NCBI GenBank assembly: GCA_028386065.3 | Contig: JAKUCV010007279.1 | Span: 19,980 to 83,979, forward strand | Direction: 5' to 3' | Source of the DNA: Turnera subulata | Lineage: Eukaryota > Streptophyta > Magnoliopsida > Malpighiales > Passifloraceae | Length of the DNA: 64,000 nt | Shown here: piece by piece, positions 18,442-29,370 of the stretch | Position numbering within the stretch: position 1 is the first letter of the stretch | How the letters are laid out: every line of letters starts with the position of its first letter | The notes under the pieces: model-generated | What the model saw: the letters and a program-made list of their open reading frames with translations, nothing else | Told to the model about the DNA's origin: nothing | Database searches by the model: none | Made by a program: the position numbers and the translations under genes

Positions 18442-20177
18442 TGTGAATACCCGACCCAAAATCACTTGGGCCTATTCACCTTCTTCCTCAGGTCAATCCC
18501 ATGACATTGAAGTCGCCACCCAAATTTTATTAAGGACAAAACTTGGGAAAAACCTTCATGTGACTCCTTTAGGCTACATGGTCATGGCGAAACAAAGTCA
18601 TGGGATCGGGGGTTCGTCACAGATGGGAAGGAGTTAGGCACCCATCCATATTGGGTCGAGACTATGTGCAATTGTAAAATGCAAGTGTGCCTGGTGCGAG
18701 TGTGCATGTGTGGAAAATAAAGAGAAGGGGAGAAGAAGAAGATTTGGCTTGCATCTCATTGGCAACTAGAGACTACCTACGTACCCGAGTGACTGGGGTC
18801 AAAGCCACGTAGTTCTAAGGGTTCATCACCATAAATCACATCATCGTATCAGCAGTAGACATCTCAGCAACATCAAATCATCAAATCATCAGCAATCAAT
18901 GAGATTCACAATCAAAAAAGGGATTAGAGTACTTACCTTGGTTGTTGGATAGAATCTATAGGTCGTCTTCGACTGGATTTTAGACAATGAAACTGGCCAA
19001 TTCAGCTTCTGGGCTCAACAGCGAAGTTGTAGATCTCCCTTTTTTCTTTCCATAGAGTCTAAGATTGTAGCAATCCGACTTCTAGAACTCGAGATATGAA
19101 TTATTTTCTGAGACTGCATGCATCATGAACCTCCACTCGGGTTCTTCATGTTCTTGGCTTCCTGATGGCCTTTGATTGCTTTTCTCCTCTTTGATCAGCT
19201 GCTACACTTCAACCTTGATGCCCTATAATGCAAAAATCCACGGGATTCTTCCAGAATAACAATAAAGAGAGTGTTTTTTGGGGTTTAGAGAAGTAGAGTT
19301 TCTCCAAGCCTTTCTAAGCTTATGGGTGTGTGTGTCTAGATGATTATCTCTTTTGGATGTGAATGGAAGGCCTTATTTATAGAGTTTAAGGAGTACAGGG
19401 TTCATAGACCTCATAATGAGTGGGATTCTTGCTAAAAATCCGACTAACAATCGTGTGGAATCAAATTAACAGTCGAAAATCGCGTAACATGAATGGTAGG
19501 TACCCGGCGGTCATGTCGGCATGGCAGCCACGCCTGGTGGTCATGTCCGGATGACCGCCAGGCAATTTTGGATGACCTCCAAGCACTTTTGAATGACCGT
19601 CAAGCACATTTAGATGACCGCCAAGCCATTAGATGACCGCCAAGCATTGTTACTCTTTCCTTTTGGATCCCAATCACCATTAATTCCGGGTCTGATTGAT
19701 TTTAAGCGTGGAATTAAAGTTGTTAGACTAAGAATCACTCCATTCTTGCTGGTCACTCCTATCAATCACTCCAATTAATATTAAAATACCCTATTTATCT
19801 CTAGTTAGCTCCAAATCAACTCTCTTTTACCAAAAACATACTTTCTATAAGAAAAATAAATTTAATTCTGATTTTGCACGAAAATCAGAGCTAAATTTGA
19901 GCTGTTAGAAAAGTATTTTTTTGGCCAATAAATTCTGGAGGATCCAAGCTTTATTTACCTAAGCCTCTAAATCAAATTTTAACCCAAAGTTAAATCATCT
20001 CAATAACCCTTGGACTCCAACACGTACAAGGTTCAATTTATAAAATATGCACATTCATTAAAATAAATTCTAAATATATTCTAGCCAAATACTAAATCAT
20101 CTCATTAATCTTATGGTTTGGATGCATCTAGAACCTAAGTTAATAAAATGTTCGTGGGTCAAATTTGGGTGTTCACA
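18442..20177 (-). mobile_element. Reversed Ogre-like solo LTR nested in another Ogre-like LTR
   Basis: On the plus strand it runs TGTGAATACCCGACCC to GGGTGTTCACA (1736 bp), which is the reverse of the LTR orientation around it. Perfect ACAGC duplications flank it (18437-18441 and 20178-20182). A TATA box reads CTATAAATAAGG on the minus strand near 19380. There is no internal region, so it is solo. Confidence 0.8.
19552..19650. repeat. About five tandem copies of a 21-bp GATGACCGCCAAGCA-type unit
   Basis: Units of about 21 bp starting GATGACC.CCA.GCA are arrayed head to tail with small changes. They lie about 170-270 bp upstream of the TATA box of the reversed LTR. Confidence 0.75.
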
Positions 20178-20348
20178 ACAGCCAGCACCTAGCGGTCGTC
20201 GTGAGAGGACCGTCGGCGCTTGGCGGACATCGGTCCTGGTTTTGGCAGTTTTCCAGATTTTTGTGTTTTCTTGATTCTGGGTATCTACCGTTGGATCTAG
20301 GAATTCAATCCTGACTCATAAATCAACACCATGTCCAGACCCCCTGAA

Positions 20349-20362
20349 CACTATAAATAGGA
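20349..20362 (+). promoter_or_regulatory. LTR TATA box (forward Ogre-like LTR)
   Basis: CTATAAATAGGACC is followed by a pyrimidine-rich start region. Equivalent boxes occur near 19380 (minus), 35060 (minus) and 41544 (plus, CTGTAAATAAAG) in the other LTR copies. Confidence 0.6.
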
Positions 20363-21277
20363 CCCCCTCATTCACCCCCATTCACACACAATTTCTCTCT
20401 TCCCCATACACACATAAGCTTAGGTGCTTGGAATAATTCTCTAATTCCAAGCTTAGGAACCCTTTTAAGGGTTGAAATTCTAGAGGAGTTTTGTGGAAAA
20501 GAGTAGCAAGAAGGCAGTAATGAGAGGAGAGCAAGAGAAGTAGAGGAAGGAGGCAGATCAAGGCAAATCGGTGGAGGAAAGCTTCAAACCCGAGTAGAGG
20601 ATTCCTATGCAGGCAGTCCCGGAAGAATCAACATATTTAGAGCTGTAGATGTCAGTTTGCTGCTTTCTTGGAGTCTCTAGAAAGCTGAAAAGTAGATTTA
20701 CAACTTTGCTATTGACACCAGACACCAGTTCGGCCTCCTTCCACACTAAATTACCCGTTTAAGTCCTACCAAAATTCTGCTAAGGAGTGATAAGCAAGTA
20801 GGAGCAAGAGGAGGGCTTCAAGAGGTAACTCGTTCTAATTCTCTTGATTGATTGCTGCTGTGACGTGATGATGTTGCTGCTGTGATTGTTATGTGATGCA
20901 TGTTAAGAACTACGTGAGCTTTGAACCCATGATAGGGGGTACTTAGGTAGTCTCTAGTGGTTTGAAATGCAAGCCCAATCTTTATTTATTTTCTGTTTTG
21001 TCTTTGTTTTGTTTTTTTTTTATTTGTGTTGTTGTGCATGACATATGTTGGTCTTTAGCACATGATCTCGCCCCAACATAGATGGGTGCCTAACACCTTC
21101 CCATCTGTGATAAATCCCCAGATCCACATCTTTGGTTCGCTTATCGGTTGCCTAAGGAAGGTTTTCCCCAGATTTTGCCCTATAATAAAATTCGGGTGGC
21201 GACTCCAAAGATGTGGATGACGGCTAAGAAGAAGGTGGTGAATAAGCCCAATGAATTTTGGGTCGGGTGCTCACAGT

Positions 21278-21295
21278 TGGCGACTCCACTGGGGA
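21278..21295 (+). promoter_or_regulatory. Ogre-type primer binding site
   Basis: TGGCGACTCCACTGGGGA lies 2 bases after the LTR end. Ogre/Tat elements are known for this kind of site (tRNA-Arg primed). The reverse copy AGTGGAGTCGCCA lies at 34246-34258, beside the reversed LTR at 34261. Confidence 0.7.
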
Positions 21296-21690
21296 CGTAG
21301 AGGGTTTAAAAGATTATGTACAATCATTGATTAATGAATGCCTTGTGTTTGTCATGTACGTGCTTTGCATTCATGTATTATATTGTGAAGCTTCTACCAT
21401 AAGAGGCTGAGGGGATCCTGGTCCAGCACATACCGTCCTACAGGGTTATCGGCCAGAGTGAACCCATTCTCGCTATTTATCAATGATGGGGACTAATAGG
21501 CCAGCGACCTCACTCGACTTCCTACGTCACATGTGAGTAGGCCAAGTTATCCTTAGCGACGGTTCTTTGGCCCCTAACCAGCTGCATACCCGAGCATCTC
21601 ATGCATAAGAAACCAATGTGTGGTATTTAGTGTGTGTTTATGTGCTCGATTTCATTCTTGTCCTAAAGAATCTCACCTTAGAGCTATAAA
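21296..21690 (+). other. 5' leader of an Ogre-like element, truncated
   Basis: Non-coding. It shares the phrases 'gccttg...cattcatg' and 'gaagc.tctacc.taagagg' with the reversed leader at 34070-34200. It ends abruptly where copia RNase H sequence begins, so the rest of the Ogre-like element is missing. Confidence 0.55.
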
Positions 21691-22224
21691 AACGCATATG
21701 TAAGTATCTAAAAGGTACACCCTTTTTAGGTCTATGGTATCCCAAAGTCGATGCTTTTACTTTAACAAGCTACTCAGATGCTGACTTTGCAGGATGCACA
21801 TTCGACAAGAAAAGCAGGGACTTGTCAATTGCTTGGACAATCTATTGTGTCTTGTTCAAGTAAGAAACAAAATTCGGTTGCAACATCAACCACAGAAGCT
21901 GAATATGTTGTGGCTGGAGCATATTGTGCTCAAGTCCTTTGGATGAAGCAAACCTTATCTGATTATGGACTAACATTTAACTGTTTGCTTATCTATTGTG
22001 ACAATTGTAGTGCAATTAACTTGACCAAGAATCCTGCGCAACATTCTCGGACGAAGCATATTGAAGTGAGACATCATTTTATCCGAGATCATATACTGAA
22101 GAAAGATGTGGCAATTAAGTTTGTAAAGACTAAGAATCAACTTGTTGACATCCTTACCAAGCCACTTAAAGAGGATCAATTCACAAAAATCAAACTTGAA
22201 CTCAGCATGTGCAACTTACCCTAA
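21690..22224 (+). pseudogene. SIRE-like copia RNase H fragment, frameshifted
   Basis: The frame beginning around 21698 reads KYLKGTPFLGLWYPK and YSDADFAGC (first catalytic Asp). It shifts by one near 21815, then runs to 22224 with SKKQNSVATSTTEAEYV (catalytic Glu), IYCDNCSAINLTKNP (third Asp) and the H-S-R-T-K-H-I-E-V-RHHF end. This is the RNase H that completes copia Pol. Sequence and the following env-like region suggest SIRE. The 5' part of Pol is absent. Confidence 0.75.
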
Positions 22225-22433
22225 ACTTGTGTATTTTATTTGATTGCTACATAAACCATGTTTGCATATTTGTGTTCATGCATTCTCGTATATCAGTATA
22301 GGGCAATCATAACACTTACACACGAACACTAAGCAAATAAGTAGATGAGGACATGTTCAAGAGGAGTTTAGATCATCAGAAAGGTTAAAAGGAAAGTATG
22401 GAGAAAATCTAGTTTCAAGAGAGACCATCTATC
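22225..22433 (+). other. Spacer after the SIRE-like RNase H
   Basis: Non-coding remnant between the RNase H and the copia insertion; it resumes at 29371. It carries the CTATC duplicated on insertion (22429-22433). Confidence 0.5.
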
Positions 22434-23627
22434 TGTTAGTAATATGCCCAAAAGCCAATCAATGGATGATCGTATATAGTCGTGTATATACATTAAGGTT
22501 ATTCCAATAAATATGATTATGAGATAATCGCTTGCACATATTTATAACCCTAGAATATATATTTGATATATTCTTAAATGTCCCTAGTCGATTATTATTA
22601 TGGATGGGTTATAATAATAAATTAAGACTAGNNNNNGGATTATGATATGGTGATATCATTGGTATCCGTTTTACACAGTTAACTCGAGGATCAAGAAACC
22701 GAGATTAAACATATACGAGATTGACATATTCCATGTCTCGGTTTAATCTTGATAATGGGACGAAGGGACGATGACATGTTTCGAGGCATTTAGAATCAGT
22801 ACTGATCTTGTCGTTCGGGTAGCAATGATGTGTTGCTAGACGCCGCTCTTTGCTTATAATTGTAAAATGAGATTTTACAATTATTGTCGGATGTTACAAG
22901 TGCCTACAGGGTCACACACATAGAACCGTTGATTCGAGCAGGTGGTTGAACCGTGGTTGGACCATGGTTAGACCGGTTTGTGGTTGGACCGCAGTTGGAC
23001 CGTGGTTAGACCAGGGTCATTTTTGGGCTGACTTGGTTCACTAATTGACAAAATTATTGAACCAAATTAGGTGCATGTGATGTGTATGCCATTAGTGTTA
23101 AAGTGGTAGACAAGATAATGAGATTCCTAATCATAATGGATGGTCCATTATGTTGGCCATCATGTTGGCCATTATCTTGACCACTTAGTACACTAGTTAG
23201 GTTTGAGTGATCAGATTATTCTTCACCTCACTTGCAATTTTCAGAGCTCTTCAAGTCTTGAGAGAGAGTCCTTCAAGTTTTGAGAGTACACACACTTCCC
23301 TTCTTTGAGAAAGAAAGGATAAACACCACAAACTCAAGCTCCCGGAAATCTGCTGCTAGCACACCAGTTCGGGAGAGCTCGAAGTTGGAGATCGTGTGAC
23401 GATTCCGGCTTGATCACGGTTCGTGTGGATACCGTAGAGGGGCGGGATACCTTGTCTTGCTCTTGCTGATTCCGGCACTTCAGTTAGGTGGAAGATCCTA
23501 ACCGTGTAAGGTACGAAAAATTGTTATTCGGTTTATATGCTTCACATGTGTTCCTTTGTTGTTTCCGGAAATTCCGCTGCATGTCTTTCTTGTATATGAG
23601 TGTCATATAGCATACCGGAAACTTACA
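22434..23627 (+). repeat. 5' LTR of the copia element
   Basis: 1194 bp including NNNNN at 22633-22637. It contains a strong hairpin (AATTGTAAAAT-GAG-ATTTTACAATT, about 22858-22882) and a short tandem array of TGGTTGGACCG-type units (about 22940-23015) with one unit more than the 3' LTR. Confidence 0.85.
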
Positions 23628-23628
23628 G

Positions 23629-23640
23629 TGGTAGCGGAGC
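23629..23640 (+). promoter_or_regulatory. Primer binding site candidate
   Basis: TGGTAGCGGAGC lies one base after the LTR. It is the same 12-mer as in the Tekay-like element at 11537. Confidence 0.65.
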
Positions 23641-24074
23641 CTCTTGTGAAGCTCTAAACTGAATTCATGTTCATATGTTACATGTGATGTAACTTGAACT
23701 TGTTTAGGAATATGTGATATGCTGGAATTCTTTTTAGTATATGAGATATGCTTGCATATGTGTGATATGCTGAATTTGTTTTGGTATATGTGATTTGCCA
23801 TGCAAATATATGCATATGTTTGATATGTTTTTGGTATATATACATGATATGTTCTATGTGATAAAGCATGATCATGTTATATTGTATTCAATTGTGTATA
23901 TGTGATATATATGTTGCTGAGGTTGATTTGTCAAAAATGTTTTGATAACAAGCACTTGATTGGTATGAGATTTCAATCAAGATTTTCATGGCAGTAAGTC
24001 GAAGAGTTCGACTAAGAAAAATCGAGTGTCGGTTTGTGTATCGAACGATTGTTGTTCTAGTACATCTAGGCCAC

Positions 24075-25085
24075 AACATCGATGTTAGTGTGACCAACAT
24101 CGATGTTGGCATGAGTTTAGCTTTGGCCAAACCTTCATAACATCGATGTTGTGTGACAAACATCGATGTTCTGATGAAGTGTAGCCTAGGCCGAATCTTC
24201 ACAACATCGATGTTGTGTGACCAACATCGATGTTGTCATGCAAACACTCAACAACATCGATGTTAAGAGTTACAACATCGATGTTATTTGAGCTCGGCCA
24301 AATTGGTTTGAAGTTCCAGAATTCAAATAATATCGATGTTCAAGTTCCAACATCGATGTTATTGAGTTCCAGAAGTTCAAACATCGATGTTAGTGTGACC
24401 AACATCGATGTTATCATGCTACTGCCAAAATCTTGAACTTTCAAGTACTCAAAACATCGATGTTTAAGTGTTCAACATCGATGTTCTTGAGCTACTACCA
24501 AATAGTTTGGAGTTCAAGTACTCAAACATCGATGTTTAAGTGTTAACATAAATGTTCTATGCGTTCGGCAACCTCCAACATCGATGTTTGATGGTCAACA
24601 TCGATGTTTTGAGGGTTCGGCAACCTGCAACATCGATGTTTCATGGTCAATATCAATGTTTTGAGGGTTCGGCAACCTCCAACATCGATGTTTGATGGTC
24701 AACATCGATGTTTTAAGGGTTCGGCAACCTCCAACATCGATGTTTGAGTGTCAACAGCGATGTTTTGCAGATTCGCAAACTCCAAACATCGATGTTGAAG
24801 GGTTCAACATCGATGTTGTGGAACCCAGTAACTTCAACTGCGAATTCGGGGCAGAAGGAGGCCGAATTGATGTCTGGCCTGAATAGAAAAGTTGTGGCCC
24901 TACTTCTTAGGTTTCCAGGGACACCAAGTTTGCACAAATCCGAGCTCTACAGCTCTGGATATGGCCGAAATACTAAGTGCTGCCAAGTAGTTGGGAGAAT
25001 CAGATTCTCAAAACATCGATGTTCAAAGTTAGACATCGATGTTCACATGTATTTTTGGTTTCCAAACTTACATAACATCAATGTA
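24075..25085. repeat. Array of 14 paired 12-bp palindromes AACATCGATGTT
   Basis: 23 perfect AACATCGATGTT sites plus six near-matches. They fall into 14 pairs in which the second site starts 20 or 21 bp after the first, plus one lone variant at 25074-25085. Pair starts: 24075, 24139, 24203, 24253, 24329, 24380, 24453, 24525, 24577, 24629, 24681, 24733, 24785 and 25012. From 24577 to 24785 the pairs repeat at exactly 52 bp; the first three are 64 bp apart. It lies in the leader between primer site and gag. Open frames across it (repeating N-I-D-V or T-S-M-L) are by-products of the motif. Confidence 0.95.
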
Positions 25086-25602
25086 TGATTTTTTGATTAT
25101 ATGCATGTGATGTATGAGCATATGTTGATGAAATATTAAGTTCTTAGTTGCCTTCCATGATAAGCACTCATCATTGCTTAGATCAACACTAGGTAGGTTT
25201 TGCCAAAACAAGGTGCCTATGTTTATCCTAGCAAGGTGAGAGTGGATAATTGTAATATCTCGACTGCTTATTGTGGGTTTGGACTTAACTAAGTCATCTT
25301 AATAGGATTAAGGACTTAGAGGCAAGGGTTGAGTAATGTCTATGAGACAGATATGGACAAAGTGTTGTTCATTCAACTATCCAAGAGTTACATGAGATGT
25401 AATTGACAAGAGTTGTCTACCTAAATAGCTATGATGTAAGTGATCAGCCAAAGCTGACTTATACTGTGGTGAAATATGGATCTTGGCCTACTTATTATTA
25501 TTTTGATTCATAGTAGGAGTATCATTTAATAGAATTCCTTGTTAAATGATTTTGTATACATGACTATTATTTGTGTGAGTTGATCATTGTTGTAGAGTTA
25601 CC

Positions 25603-26280
25603 ATGGCACAAAACACTAGCACATTATCATTGCGATCGGTCCTTGAGAAGGACAAGATGAATTGGAATAGTTTCCTAGAGTGGAAACACATTTTGAGGAT
25701 AGTCCTCAAACAAGAAAAGAAATTGTATGTCCTTGAATGGCCTGTTCCTAATGAACCGGCGCCTAATGCTCTTAGGGCAGAATGAGATGCTTATAAGAAG
25801 CATGTTGATGATGCATTGGATGATTGCATGCCTTATGCTAATTACCATGGACTCTGAGCTTCAGAAGCAATATGAGAACATGGGGGCGTTCGATATGATC
25901 GAACATCTGAAAATGCTCTGTGTAGAGCAAGCAAGGCATGAGAGGTACGAGACCTCTAAGGCATTGTTCCAATGCAAGATGGCCGAGTCATCACCCGTGA
26001 GACCTCATGTGCTCAAGATGATTAGATACAATGAGAGCCTTGAGGGTCTTGGTTTCCTTGGCAAAGGAAAGGGTAAAGCAAAGTTTGACAAGAAGAAGAA
26101 ATGTACCAAATGGTTTGGTGCATGTACATCTTCTTGTTCTCATGTGCTGAATCCCATGGGTGGTGTTACAAAGGTAGGAAATTGTTTCCGTTACAACAAA
26201 CCAGGCCATTAGAAGTGCAACTGCCCTGTTTACCATGAAAAGGTAAAGAAGCAGAAGGGAAGCGAGACTTCTGCTTCAGG
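25603..26280 (+). pseudogene. Copia gag remnant
   Basis: Starts at an ATG (25603) after a GAGTTACC context. A stop follows 60 codons. The reading continues in other frames with a gag-like helix-rich region (QYENMGAFDMIEHLKMLC) and a nucleic-acid-binding knuckle reading CFRYNKPGH. In the knuckle the second Cys is replaced and the residue after the His is a stop. Gag forms the virus-like particle; this copy cannot make an intact one. Confidence 0.65.
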
Positions 26281-28150
26281 TATTTTGTTATAGAGGCTAA
26301 TATCTCTACCTCAGCATCATGGGTATTAGATACCAGATGTGGTTCTCACATTTGTGGAAATGTGAAGGAACTGAGAAAGAGTAGGAGATTGGCTAAGGGT
26401 GAGTTAGACCTACGCTTCGGAATTGGAGCAAGAGTTGCTACATTATTCGTAGGGACTCTTTATCTATCCTTCCCTATTGTTTTGGTTTCAAAACTAGACA
26501 ATTGTTATTATGTACCTACCATAAGCAGGAATTTGATTTCTGTGTCTTGTATGGACAAGAAAGGTTTTTCATTGATAATAAAGAACAATTGTTGTTCTAT
26601 TTATTTCAATGAAGATTTATTATGGTGGTGCATTTTAAACAATGGTTTGTATGTTCTAAACCAAGAAACGCCTGTCTATAACGTTAATACGAAGAAGGTT
26701 AGAATGAATGATTCTAGTGAAACCTATCTTTGGCATAGTCGTTTGGGCCATATAAACGAGACTCGTATTTCTAAACTCCATAAGGATGGAATTTTAGACT
26801 CATTTTATTTTGAATCATTTGAGACATGTGAGTCATGTTTATTAGGCAAAATGACGAAGGCTCCTTTTATCGGTAAAGGTGAAAGAGCTTCGGACTTGTT
26901 AGGCCTTATACATACTGATGTATGGGAACCTATGTCGACACAAGCTAGAGGTGGATTTCAATACTTCATTTCATTTACTGATGATTTCAATAGATATGGC
27001 TATGTGTACCTTATGAGACACAAGTCATAATCCTTTGAAAAGTTCAAAGAATTCAAGAATGAAGTACAAAATCAACTCGGAAAAGTATTAAGATGCTTCG
27101 ATCAGATCGAGGCGGTAATATTTAGACCGAGAGTTTCTTGATCATCTAAAGGGTTGCGGTATAGTATCACAACTTACTCCACCGGGTACGCCTCAATGGA
27201 ATGGTGTATCCGATAGGAGGAACAGAACCTTGTTAGACATGGTTCGTTCTATGATGAGTCAAGCTGATTTTCCTTCTCCATTTTGAGGACATGCATTATT
27301 GAGTGCTGCATTTACACTTAACCGTGTTCCATCTAAATCGGTCAAAAAGACACCATATGAGATATGGACTGGGAAGCGTCCCAATTTGTCTTTTATTAGG
27401 ATTTGGGGTTGTGAGGCTTACGTAAGACGTGAAGCATCAGATAAACTCGGCCCTAAATCCGACAAGTGCCTTTTATATGATACCTTAAAGGGTATTAAGG
27501 TAAATACTTGGTTAGGGAAGAATTTATCGATGAAGGACTTAGGAGGAGCTGCCTAAATGTTAGGTATAATGATCTATAGAGATAGATCCAAAAGGCTTCT
27601 TGGGCTAAGTCAGAGTACGTATATTGACAAGGTGCTAAAGAGGTTTAGCATGCAAGATTCCAAGAAGGGTTTCTTGCCCATGTCACATGGCATATCTCTC
27701 TCAAAGAATCAAGGTCCTAATACGACTAAGGAGAGAGAGCAGATGAGTAAGATCCCTTATGCTTCTGCAATAGGATTTGTCAGGTATGCCATGCTATGTA
27801 CTAGACCGGTTATCGCTTATGCTTTGAGTGTCACAAGCAGATGCCAATCTGATCCCAGTGAAAGTCACTGGACAGCAGTTAAGAATATCCTTAAGTACTT
27901 GAGAAGCAATAAGGATGCTAGCTTCTCAAACTGTCAGGGATGATTTTAGATCGCAATCAGGTTATGTGTTTTTGTCTTGGAGGTGGCACTATTTGCTGCA
28001 AGAGTTCCAAGCAAGAAACAGTTGCCGACCCTACAACTGAGGCTGGACTAAGTTCTGTTTGAGAACTATGTAGCAGATCTTTTGACTGAGCCTCTCACAC
28101 AGCGGAAGCATGATGGTCATGCTACATCCATTTATATTAGATACATGGAT
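26281..28150 (+). pseudogene. Copia pol remnant (protease, integrase, RT tail, RNase H pieces)
   Basis: In order: a protease-like DTRCGSH (active-site Gly of D-T/S-G replaced by Arg), a GAG-pre-integrase segment with HSRLGH...CESCLLGK (integrase zinc-binding H and C residues), IHTDVWEPM and SFTDDF (integrase core), an integrase C-terminal piece (27299-27480), then a jump directly to the RT C-terminal LGIMIYRDRSKRLLGLSQ (27557). The RT palm with its YVDD is missing. RNase H is in fragments up to 28110. Multiple stops and shifts make it non-functional. Confidence 0.75.
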
Positions 28151-28176
28151 GATTGGCTTTAGTGTAAGTGGGAGAT

Positions 28177-29365
28177 TGTTAGTAATATGCCCAAAAGCCA
28201 ATCAATGGATGATCGTATATAGTCGTGTATATACATTAAGATTATTCCAATAAATATGATTATGAGATAATCGCTTGCACATATTTATAACCCTAGAATA
28301 TATATTTGATATATTCTTAAATGTCCCTAGTCGATTATTATTATGGATGGGTTATAATAATAAATTAAGACTAGCGTATGTTGAGAATTTATATGTGATA
28401 TGAATTCTACATACGGGTACAAGTTGGAGAACTTGTGGACAAAGAAACCGAGATTAAACATATACGAGATTGACATATTCCATGTCTCGGTTTAATCTTG
28501 ATAATGGGACGAAGGGACGATGACATGTTTCGAGGCATTTAGAATCAGTACTGATCTTGTCGTTCGGGTAGCAATGATGTGTTGCTAGACGCCGCTCTTT
28601 GCTTATAATTGTAAAATGAGATTTTACAATTATTGTCGGACGTTACAAGTTCCTACAGGGTCACACACATAGAACCGTTGATTCGAGCAGGTGGTTGAAC
28701 TGTGGTTGGACCATGGTTGGACCGGTTTGTGGTTGGACCGTGGTTAGATCAGGGTCGTTTTTGGGCTGACTTGGTTCACTAATTGACAAAATTATTGAAC
28801 CAAATCAGGTGCATGTGATGTGTATGCCATTAGTGTTAAAGTGGTAGACAAGATAATGAGATTCCTAATCATAATGGATGGTCCATTATGTTGGCCATCA
28901 TGTTGGCCATTATCTTGACCACTTAGTACACTAGTTAGGTTTGAGTGATCAGATTATTCTTCACCTCACTTGCAATTTTCAGAGCTCTTCAAGTCTTGAG
29001 AGAGAGTCCTTCAAGTTTTGAGAGTACACACACTTCCCTTCTTTGAGAAAGAAAGGATAAACACCACAAACTCAAGCTCCCGGAAATCTGCTGCTAGCAC
29101 ACCAGTTCGGGAGAGCTCGAAGTTGGAGATCGTGTGACAATTCTGGCTTGATCACGGTTCGTGTGGATACCGTAGAGGGGCGGGATACCTTGTCTTGCTC
29201 TTGCTGATTCCGGCACTTCAGTTAGGTGGAAGATCCTAACCGTGTAAGGTACGAAAAATTGTTATTCGGTTTATATGCTTCACATGTGTTCCTTTGTTGT
29301 TTTCGGAAATTCCGCTGCATGTCTTTCTTGTATATGAGTGTCATATAGCATACCGGAAACTTACA
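28177..29365 (+). repeat. 3' LTR of the copia element
   Basis: 1189 bp, nearly identical to the 5' LTR except for a block of about 70 bp at 28374-28440 that is unrelated to the matching part of the 5' LTR (about 22633-22697). Confidence 0.85.
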
Positions 29366-29370
29366 CTATC

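Larger units (their letters stand above)
17756..21275 (+). mobile_element. Ogre/Tat-like 5' LTR, split by a reversed solo LTR
   Basis: Starts TGTGAACACTCCAAATTTG and ends GGGTCGGGTGCTCACA. It is directly followed by a primer site of the Ogre type. Removing the nested reversed LTR and one ACAGC leaves about 1.78 kb. It has a GGCGGTCATG-type block either side of the insertion, a CTATAAATAGGACC TATA box near 20350, and the conserved 'cccatctgtgataaatcc...gtggcgactcc' end region. Confidence 0.7.
22434..29365 (+). mobile_element. Full-length but degenerate copia element with palindrome array in its leader
   Basis: LTRs are at 22434-23627 and 28177-29365, both TGTTAGTAATATGCCC to AAACTTACA. Perfect CTATC duplications flank it (22429-22433 and 29366-29370). 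The primer site is at 23629, and a purine tract (AAGTGGGAGAT) precedes the 3' LTR. A leader of about 2 kb precedes gag. Gag and pol carry many stops, and most of the RT core is deleted, so it cannot move on its own. A third LTR copy of the family lies reversed at 62879. Confidence 0.85.

Noticed and set aside
21778..22224. An intact 148-aa RNase H gene starting at 21778
   Set aside because: The true frame enters from upstream (KYLKGTP, YSDADFAGC) and shifts near 21815. The ATG is internal to a broken copia Pol.
24075..25085. CRISPR-like array of regularly spaced repeats
   Set aside because: The window is plant nuclear DNA inside a copia element, the repeat is a 12-bp palindrome in pairs, spacers are 8-9 bp and similar to each other, and there are no cas genes.
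24230..25088. Open frames with repeating N-I-D-V or T-S-M-L residues
   Set aside because: They are by-products of the palindrome AACATCGATGTT, which reads alike on both strands. Spacing of 20 and 21 bp breaks any common frame, so a repeat protein is unlikely.
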